This document shows positions 1 to 7,800 of a DNA stretch of 12,080 nucleotides, one piece after another. The DNA comes from Parachlorella kessleri. Its lineage: Eukaryota; Chlorophyta; Trebouxiophyceae; Chlorellales; Chlorellaceae. Position numbers and translations under genes: made by a program. The first letter of the stretch is position 1, and every line of letters begins with the position of its first letter. The stretch spans positions 1 to 12,080 of the forward strand of contig BBXU01001647.1 of NCBI GenBank assembly GCA_001598975.1. Direction: 5' to 3'. Under the pieces are notes generated by a model that had not been told where the DNA came from, ran no database searches, and saw nothing but the letters and a program-made list of their open reading frames with translations.

Positions 1-247
1 GGGGGGGGCTGTGCATTTTTCAAATACCTTTGCCGTGTTGGTGGGGTCCATCTGTGTTGTCAACCGCAAGGGCCCTGCGCCAGAGAGGACTGCCTGGGTA
101 CTCTGCACGCCACACCTCCACACCACCCTTCGCCATAAGGGAGGTGCTGGTGGCAGGCCCTTGTGAGGAGAGGTATGGTAGGGGTTGACTGTACTGGGTG
201 GCTTGCCCTGCAGCCTGGGCTTACCCACATGGGTCACCTGGTTGCAG

Positions 248-342
248 GGGAGGAGCACGCAGGCGGGGCGGGTGGTGAGGGGGGCCGCCAGGGGAAGAGG
301 CGCCCCGGCGACACGGCAGGGAAAAGGCAGCGGCACGGCTAG
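248..342 (+). CDS. Possible terminal exon of a gene entering from the left (C-terminus only)
   Basis: An acceptor-like CTGGTTGCAG ends at 247. From there one frame stays open for 30 codons after two bases of a split codon, and ends at TAG 340-342. Third positions are almost all G or C, as in the well-supported exons of this window. The peptide begins EEHAGG and ends GKRQRHG; it is glycine-rich and basic, with no recognisable domain. A TGTAA motif at 860-864 could be its poly(A) signal, which would mean a 3' UTR of about 500 bases. The sense strand also has other open frames here, and the GC-rich composition alone could produce this pattern. This is a weak call, and no function is proposed. 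Confidence 0.25.
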
Positions 343-1018
343 TGGGCCATCACCATGGTGGGCCGTGGTTACCTGCCTCAGCTGCTGTGGCTGTTGGGGG
401 GTGTGGCATGACAGACAGGTGTCGCTGTAGGTCACCTATGCCTTTGATGGGGAGTAGCACGAGGTGCCGAGCGCGTGTGTGGTGGGTATCTTCCAGCCTA
501 GTTGTGATGTAGATTAAGGGCGTATTGCCGCTCCAACATGTTGCCCTTGAGTCCCTCTTTCTCGGGTTGTGCACAACCTGATCTGTTGCGCAACCCATTC
601 CAGAGTTGCAAAGTGTTGCACAGGGCTCCTCGTCCGTCACCAGTATGGATCCACAACTGGCGCAGCATGGAACAATGTCAAATGAGCAGCCCTATTCTTG
701 CAAATAGTCTTGCAAATGAAGCGCAGGGGGTACATCAGAACCCCCACTGAAGCGCAGAGCAGGAAGAGCTAGGAGAGAAAACCGCATATCATGAAACGTA
801 CGAGGAAAACTATGTCGGTGCTTCGACCCAAAAAGCAAGTTCTGCTTTGGCAGCTTCCATGTAAAGGCCGCGGCAACATTGGTCATTCCCAGTGCCAGCA
901 GTGCAGAGAAGCAAGGAGGAGCGAAAAAGAGGAAAAACCTAGAAACATGCAGTCAGGCCACTGCACAGAGGACTGTTTCTTGTCCTACTTCATAAGCCCC
1001 AAGACGGGTGGGCCTACC

Positions 1019-1036
1019 CTTCCCATGCATGGGAAG
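1019..1036. repeat. Perfect 18-bp palindrome
   Basis: CTTCCCATGCATGGGAAG reads the same on both strands. It has no loop, so it resembles a dimeric protein-binding site more than a transcript hairpin. Its function is unknown. Confidence 0.6.
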
Positions 1037-1306
1037 TGTATGGGGCAAGACCTGACACTCAGTCATCGCGGGGTCACAGCATCACAGCATCACACAGCTC
1101 TCAACATAGTTTGAGACTTTCCAAAGATAGGCCAACCCTGATGCTGCCACAGTGCTGCACCTGAATGGATTGTATATCCAACCTGCTGCGCCATTTGGCA
1201 TCAATATGCCTGCCTCTCTCTGTGGGCGCACGTTGCCTCCCCTGGGGCTACTGTCCGCCTGGCTTGATGCATGACTAATACGGGCCCAGCCCACCCCTGA
1301 GGGCTG

Positions 1307-1354
1307 GCTACTGCCCTGGGTACTGCCCTGGCTACTGCCCTGGCTACTGCCCTG
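1307..1354. repeat. 12-bp tandem repeat, four units
   Basis: Four consecutive units of GCTACTGCCCTG, the second with a single change (GGTACTGCCCTG). A partial, diverged unit follows (GCCTAGCTAGG). The near identity of the units suggests recent slippage expansion. Confidence 0.9.
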
Positions 1355-1939
1355 GCCTAGCTAGGTGCCGATGGCCCCCGTATACCCCCTAGCCCCTGGG
1401 GGTCCCGTCAGTTTGGTGGTGAGACCATAGATGACCACTGCTCCGCTCAGACCTGCAAAGATGGTGTTCCTAAGGACCGGCTGGTCCCTGCAGACAGCCA
1501 GGCAGGCATCGTCGTGATCTAGCTGAGCAACCGTGGAGTTTGCATCCCATACTGTGGGGTGGGGAAGCTGCAGCCAAGCCGTCGCAATTTGTCTGCAGCA
1601 ACAGCAGCCCTGGCAGGACTTGGGACAATGGCAGGGTCTTGGCGTTGAGGGACATGTATTGCCCCAACCTAAGGTGTGGGTTGTCCTTAGCTCCGCGAAA
1701 GGCTCCTGGAGGTGGTGCCCCAACTACCAGGCCTTGCAATCGCCACGCAAACCCATCGCTATTGCACCCGGCAAGGAACTCACTTGAAGGTCTTCAGGCC
1801 AAACAAGCCAAAAATGGCTGGCAACACAAGAGGAGTGAGGTAGCCCCACCTGCAGTCATCGCAGGGTTGGCAGATGGCTGTCTTCCACAGTTGGCCAGCA
1901 ACTGTGAGGGCTACCCCGATACTCACCTTGCTTTTTCAG

Positions 1940-3366
1940 AGCCGCTGCGGCTCTCTATGCGCTCGCAGTACTCCAAGGCTTCCTGTTTGGTCAGGGACAT
2001 GCTCACGTGTCAACTTGCAAACGCAGCCAGCAAGTGAGGGTCTCGCAGTGTCCCAGCCGGCTGCGCATGCGTGCATAACAGTCCAGGGAGTTTCAAAGTG
2101 CCCCAGGCGAGGTATGGCGGGGTGTCGTCAGTCATCACGCGAAGCCAGGGATAAAGGCGCGAGATCCAAGCATCTTGCTGACTGGGCGCCATGTAGGACA
2201 GCCCCGCTTTGCTTCCGCAACCTCCACAACTGATCGAACCAAGTCATTCCTTTCTGCTATCTATCCTACCTTCTTCCCTCCCCTTGTGACGCACAAGGTT
2301 GAGCTGCCAGAACCGGAGAAGTGGCCCGTTGCTTCAAATAAGCCTTGGACCTCGCGTTCACGCCCTGTTGACGATGCACCAGGCATCACTGGTGTCACGG
2401 GCAACCTTTATGCCCTCTTCTGCATCCAAGGCGAGCCTACCCACCTCCCCTTACGCAGGGCACCCCAGGCCTTGGCTGTGAAACCACTGCTGGGGCTGGC
2501 CAAGGAACAACAGCACTGGCTTGCTTGCAGTGCAGGCCAGGAGCCAGCTTGGCAGGTGCTACGCCCGCGCCAAGGCCAAGAAGCAAGGCCCGCAAGGGCA
2601 CCCAGACCCTCATGAGCTGACAAATGTGGACCAGGGCCCGATGACTTCTGACCCAGGTGTGTGGCTGCCTTGTCTCCTCCTGGGTAAAAATCCCCCCTTA
2701 AGCTTAAGGGTCTCCCAGGATGCAACGCGCACGAGATTCCCGACAAACATTCCGTCCAGCCACACACGGAAGAGTTGCGTTAAACAAATTGTCATGAAGC
2801 CGCTGAAAAGATGCAGGCATGAAAGCTTGCCGATACGACTGCGCAGGGGACCTGGGTCGAGTGGCGGATGGGGTGCTGGGCCAGGGGCAGCAGGGGCGGC
2901 CCCCAAGGCATCAGGTTCAACTTTTTGGTCAGCAAGGTATGTGACTCGCATGGACTGCGCAAGAGGTGAGATGTAACCTGAATGCTGCTGTCGTTACCCT
3001 CGAGCTTCCTGGTGACATTGGAAGTGTGGTGATAGTCTATCGCAGCCACGTTGTCGAGCGTCGATCTCAACTCTTCTTGCTTCCATATTGCACCCGGTGC
3101 TCTGTAACCTTGGCTGGCCTGGTCGATATCTCTTTCCATGTACCCTTGTTTGCCCACCCTGTCATTGCACGCATGACTAACCCCCACATACACCCATGAG
3201 CCATGCAGGGGCCCCTGCGCCGCCCGCAGCAGCACCCCAGGGCCTGCCCTCACAGCAGGCCCAGCAGGGGTACCACGCCGAGCCGGGGTACTACCATGAC
3301 CCCCACCACCTGTCAAACGTGGATACAGACCCTCTGAGCACTGACCCTGGCGACCTGGGCAGGTAA
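1940..3366 (+). CDS. Unrecognised multi-exon gene, Q-rich protein with a duplicated module (5' end not found)
   Basis: Four exon candidates are linked by compatible splice phases. Exon 1940-2033 follows a strong pyrimidine-rich acceptor (TTGCTTTTTCAG) and ends at GTGAGG; it reads PLRLSMRSQYSKASC onward. Exon 2556-2656 follows TTGGCAG and ends at GTGTGT (an alternative acceptor would start it at 2531). Exon 2847-2936 follows TGCGCAG and ends at GTATGT. Exon 3209-3362 follows a TGACTAAC branch-point-like site at 3174-3181 and CATGCAG, and ends at GTAAGC. The first part is helical-looking and basic (CYARAKAKKQG), the later part rich in Gln, Pro and Gly. A module of the form DPH-L-NVD--P---DPGDLGR occurs twice. 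The last exon either splices onward at 3363 or, if unspliced, stops at TAA 3364-3366. It could be a separate gene or the 5' part of the DGAT2 transcript. I do not recognise the family. Confidence 0.4.
2597..3363 (+). repeat. Duplicated coding module (two copies, one split by an intron)
   Basis: Copy 1 is split between 2603-2656 and 2847-2860 and reads DPHELTNVDQGPMTSDPG, then DLGR after the intron. Copy 2 lies uninterrupted at about 3298-3363 and reads DPHHLSNVDTDPLSTDPG then DLGR. Fifteen of 22 residues are identical and most of the rest are conservative. Nine of the 15 identical residues use different codons, for example CCT/CCC, CAT/CAC, AAT/AAC, GGT/GGC and CGA/AGG. Flanking intron sequence shows no obvious similarity. 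Both copies therefore look maintained as protein. Confidence 0.65.
2695..2710. repeat. Perfect 16-bp palindrome around a HindIII-like core
   Basis: CCCTTAAGCTTAAGGG is self-complementary without a loop. It lies in the putative intron after exon 2556-2656. It could be a binding site or chance; nothing nearby decides. Confidence 0.55.
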
Positions 3367-3557
3367 GCCCGCTTGCTGGACCCCAGATACTGGTAGGGGC
3401 CTCACCCACGTAGTGTCCCTGTAGATGAGTCATTAGTATGGGTGGCAGGCCGTGCGTGCAGGGAGTGAGAGGTGGGCTGCACTAACAGGGTCCCTCTGGA
3501 TGAGGTGAGGTGGACAAGTGCATGAGTCATGCCAGCTGGGGCTGGTGGCTTGTAGTG

Positions 3558-3566
3558 TATATAAAT
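3558..3566 (+). promoter_or_regulatory. TATA-like box, possible promoter for DGAT2
   Basis: TATATAAAT stands out in GC-rich surroundings, and such a word is rare by chance at this composition. It faces the DGAT2 gene, but the first DGAT2 ATG considered is 1.3 kb downstream, so a leader intron would be needed. It could also be incidental intron sequence if the exon at 3209-3362 splices into DGAT2. Confidence 0.3.
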
Positions 3567-3650
3567 CGGGGTCCCAGCAGTGCTGCGGGCGGGTCCAGGG
3601 TATTTGTAGGCCCAAGGTACATGTGTGTGTGCAGCCCGTAGTGAGCCCTG

Positions 3651-3767
3651 TTGAGGAGTAAGGGCCCTGTTGAGGACAAAGGCCCGTATTGAGGAGCAAA
3701 GGACCGTATTGAGGAGCAAAGGACCGTATTGAGGAGCAAAGGACCGCTACTGAGTAATAAGGGCCCT
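3651..3767. repeat. 19-20-bp minisatellite, six units
   Basis: Units begin at 3651, 3670, 3689, 3709, 3729 and 3749. The central three are almost identical (TTGAGGAGCAAAGGACCGTA). The outer units are diverged and carry GGGCCCT in place of GGACCGT. Identity highest in the middle is typical of unequal exchange or slippage. The array begins about 85 bases after the TATA-like box. Confidence 0.9.
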
Positions 3768-4861
3768 CTCCTTCTCCTGGCCACGACCCTGGCGGGAAGG
3801 ATGGTTGAAGACATCAATGGCGTCATCCAAGAGCAAGGTCTCGGTCTGTATGTCTTTGTATGCCTTCATGTGGTTTGCAGGAGGCTCCAGCAACTTTGAG
3901 TCCCCCGTCTTCATCAAGTTGCAAAGTGGACCCCCGTCTTGTTTGGTGTCTCGCCAGGGTGGCTGAGGGTGTACTCGAGGACTGGGAAGGCCTGAGGAGG
4001 GGAGACAGCGATGCGGCGTCAGAGCCTCAGTAAAAGCCAAGGGTGGAGAGGTGCCGGCCGGTGCCACGGTGCCATGCCGTTTTGGTTCAGAGAAGTGCAT
4101 CAGCAGCACGGTGACCGGGCTCAATGTCGGGCCTTGTAGAAGCTAGCATAAGCTGCTAGGCAGGGACACTGCTTGGCTTAACCGGCGCTGCCCCGGGGGG
4201 TGCAGTATGCTGGGAAGGGAGCACAGGTCGGGGTGGTGAGATGGGTGTAACCGCCGCCAGCGGCACTATGAAGTTTCGGCTCCCCTGTGGGTTGGCTGGT
4301 GGAGCTGCAGCAGGTGTTGCTGGCTGGCGCTGGCTGTGTGGGTGGCCTGCTGGCCTGGGCAGTGGCACACACCGTGTGTTGTGGTGACCACAAAGGGCAT
4401 GGGCCTGTCCGATGTCTGTGAGTATTGTGCTGCTGCACCCTTGTGGATTCACCACCAGTGACAGTGTTTTTTGCATGGGTTCTGTGCTTGAAATAGGGGG
4501 TACCGTGGTGAAGCGTTGGCAATGATGCCCCAGGTGAAAGCTTGCAAGGACAGCCATCAAGGGGGGGAAGGTGCAACGAACCCTCCTGATTTGCCTTGGA
4601 ATGTACACAGGCTCACACAATACCTCATCTAGAGGCCCCCATTTGGTGGTGATCTGCTTATGCTGAGCGGTGCCAGCGTGGCACGCCCTGGCATTACGTG
4701 ACCCTGCCCGCTTGGTCGAGTTTAAGCCCTCTCATCCTCCTGCAGACCGTGATCATGATGATACTGGCTTGCTAGGACAGTAGAATCCTATCTGCTTTTA
4801 TGCGTCGCCCTAGGCAGGTGGCACTCTCCGTATGGTCCCCACTGTAGGTTGACAAATAGCC

Positions 4862-7800
4862 ATGCACCGCAAACGCATCCCCTCAGATCAAACACGTCAA
4901 ACAGCTGCTACCGTCACTACTGACTTTTCAGACGATCTGGAACCCAGGGCAGCTGGCAACGACGACAAGAGAGGCAGGAGGGCGTACAGGACGACTACAG
5001 TATGGGAACGGGCGGCAGTAGCGTTCCATATCTTCTTGCTCTATTTCTCAGGCAAGCCTGGCTGTAGAGTCGGCGAGCCTGGCTATATAGTCGGCAAGCC
5101 CTGCCTAGCCACTTTGCTGCTAGCAGCACTGGCTGGTATTGCCAGGGCAGCCTGTAGCCTCCTGACACTCTCCCTCAACACACAAAGCCTCGCTACAGCC
5201 GTGCTGGCTGAGGCTGCGCACGAGATATCACTTTTCATGGCTGGCATTGGGTCCTTGGAATCATGGTCTCTCAACCTGGGGTACTTTCCTTTCTCGACTT
5301 CCTGGCAGGGTTCCTCATCTACCCGCTACTGGTCTACCTGGCCTGGTCGAGATGGCCCCTCCTCTGGTTCCTCATGCTTGAGTGAGTCAAGGCCTTGCGC
5401 CCTCAGAGCTCCCCCCCCCGTGGTGACAGCTGGGGCAGCATGCCGTGCCACAGCGCACAGCACGGCTGAAGCGTGCCTCCTCAGCAGCCAAGCAGCCATC
5501 TGGTCCCCTCCTGTAACCCTCCAGCAAAGACACATCTCCGCCCCTCGCTGGATGTCCTAGCGAGGCGGTTGACCCACTAAAAGACTCCTGCCCTGGAATG
5601 TGCGTGTAGATACCTGCTCTATACCTGCGGCCCCGGCAAGCGTGCCGCAAGGGGTGCACAGAACGGATGGCCCAAGCTGCTCCGGAGGTGGCCCCTCTAC
5701 AAAACAGTTGCCAACTACTTCCCCATTCGGCTCCACCGCACTGCGGAACCCCCACCTCACGGCAAACCCTACATCTGCTGCCTCCACCCCCACGGCATCT
5801 TTGCCTTCTCGGTGAGGGCTGCACGGTGTGCACACTGTGACACTCCTTGTGGTGACAGGCGACCCACCATGGGCGAGCCCCCTAGCTTCATGCTTGGCGC
5901 CAATCAAGCTGGCAAGCGCATTCCTGCGGCAGCCCGCAGGGTATGGCTTTGTGTGGTGCACCCACACCACGATTGTAACAATGAGGGCCCTGGCCTTTGG
6001 TGGGTCTATGTGTAGTCAATACACCCCAAAGTGTAGCCGCCAAGGTTTGTGGGGGCAAAGGGCGGAGGGAGGGGCAGTCAAGCCCAGGCAGCCTTCTGTG
6101 GGTGACTCACCAACAGCAGCTGAGGCCTGCATGCTTGTCGTTGTGGATGCATGGCTGTGGTATCTGATGCCATGGCACTACCATGCAGGCTTGGGGGGTG
6201 CAACGGGAGTTGCCCCAGCAACCATCAACCCCTGACAACCTATCTGCCGCTGGCCCTGCCCTGCAGGGATTTATTGGGTTCGCCACCAACGGCGCTGGGT
6301 TTGACGACCAATACCCCGACAACGTCTTCCACTGCCTCACCCTGGTGCTGTCATTCCGGACCCCCCTTGTCCGGGAGTACCACCTGATGCACGGCAACCG
6401 TGAGTCAGCCCTGACTAAAGGACGGTGCACAGCGCCTTGCTTGAACTCGGCATGGGACAGTCTGTGGCTGTGGCTCGTGAGCTGGCTGATCCTGGCTGTG
6501 CGTCTGAGCGTCAGCGCTGTTGTGGAGGGACATCATGGCCCACATTTTTGCCCGGGACGGGTGGGTGGCGGCTGGCTGGAACACTCTACCAGGCTGTGGC
6601 TGAGGTGACACCAGTTAATGACAGTTTTACTGCATGCCTGGCCACCGCCCCCGCCTCCCCGCCTGCATGCGGTACTGTTTTGTGCCAGGGCTGCCCCTGC
6701 AAGTTTGATGCAACAACCTTCGTCTGAAACCCTACTTGTTGTGCTTGATCTGTCGACCCAGCTCAGTCGACACACCATTATACCTGCGGGCTGCATTACT
6801 GCTGCTGTCTATCCACCTACCATGGGAATCTTCCCAAGCCTGCCTTTGGTCACGTGCAGGCGATGTCAGCCGTGAGACGTTTAAGAGGGTGTTGGGTGCT
6901 GGGGAGACTGTGGGCGTGGTACCCGGGGGCGGCACAGAGGTAAGCACATAATGGTCGTAGTTCCTGATAGTAGCAAGCCGTGCAATGGGTTCGTGTTGGT
7001 GGTGCCTAGCTGTTGCACAGGAAGCGGAATGTGAGTGGGTAGGGTGACAGCTAAGGCAGGTAGTCGGCATGTGGTTTCCGAATCTGGGGTGGCTGTGAGG
7101 GAGCAGCAGCGTAGGGCTGAAGGCTCAGAGGTACTGCCTGAGTACTGCCTTAGTAAGTAGGGTGGACTTTCAAGCCGTGTCTGCGAATGGTGAGGTGAGT
7201 GGTGGTGGAGGCTCCATGAGCGGGTTTTATTTCTTCCTGGGGGACTCTGCAGTGTTGGGCTTGAGGCTGGCTACTCTCCATTGAGATCTCCTGTGGACGG
7301 CCGGAGGAGATCCACGCTGCAGGCATACTGCTCACACTGCTGCGGTGCTGCGTTGGGTGGAGCTACATAGCACTGATGGGGTGGGTTCGGCGGTGTGCTG
7401 TGGCTGCAGTCGCTGCTGAGCACACCGGGGACAAACAGGATCATCCTGCGCCGCCGCAAGGGCTTTGTCAAGCAGGCGCTCCTCACAGGTGTGTGGCTGT
7501 GCTAACTTGCGCATCCAAATACCATTGTTGGTGTCTTTCCCCAGGAGCGCCAGCTTTGCAGTGCGTGCCAGTGCACGTGCACGCCACATGCCTCCATTTG
7601 CCTTCCCCCCTCCCCCCCCAATCTACCCCCCCCCCCCCCACCACCCCACCTTCATTTGATGGCCTGCACAACCTGGGTGTCACGCTTCACCTGCAGGGGC
7701 AGCCCTGGTCCCAGGCTATGCGTTTGGCGAGACCAGCCTGTACCGCACCAGCAACGAGCTGCCCGAGAAGTCCCTCCTTCGGCGGTTCCAGCGGTGGATG

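Larger units (their letters stand above)
343..1939. other. Stretch without a supported gene
   Basis: Several open frames cross this region on both strands (for example the 107-codon + frame at 791-1114 and overlapping - frames at 1361-1739). None has a recognisable domain, consistent codon bias or convincing paired splice sites. The region holds a TGTAA motif at 860-864, an 18-bp perfect palindrome at 1019-1036 and a 12-bp tandem repeat at 1307-1354. It may contain upstream exons of the + strand gene that follows, or be spacer. Confidence 0.5.
3363..4861. other. Long spacer or intron before the DGAT2 body
   Basis: No gene is supported here. It contains a TATA-like box at 3558-3566 and a 20-bp tandem repeat at 3651-3767. 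A Pro/Thr/Ser-rich - strand open frame at 4156-4620 has an alternative frame overlapping it and no domain, so it is not called. If the exon at 3209-3362 belongs to the DGAT2 transcript, this is an intron of about 1.6 kb. If DGAT2 starts independently, this is its promoter and 5' leader. Confidence 0.5.

Noticed and set aside
1361..2037. Overlapping open frames on both strands, possibly a transposon remnant
   Set aside because: No reverse transcriptase, transposase or terminal repeats could be recognised, and several frames compete. Only the piece at 1940-2033 has credible splice sites.
3651..3767. CRISPR-like array
   Set aside because: Units are contiguous without spacers and the DNA is clearly eukaryotic; it is a minisatellite.
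3747..4124. 125-codon - strand open frame reading AYKDIQTETLLLDDAIDVF
   Set aside because: It looks protein-like in one stretch but has no recognised family, poor codon bias and no clear splice sites. Not enough to call.
4156..4620. Pro/Ser/Thr-rich 154-codon - strand open frame
   Set aside because: Low complexity, a second overlapping frame is equally open, no domain, no splice context. Probably a composition effect.
4862..5560. Continuous 232-codon + strand open frame
   Set aside because: Only the part to 5051 is coding. Past that it leaves the DGAT2 frame, and exon 2 is read in a different frame once the GC-AG intron is removed.
5828..6235. Possible extra DGAT2 exon in intron 3
   Set aside because: Family alignment is already continuous from HPHGIFAFS to the exon 4 residues, and the splice phases fit without it.
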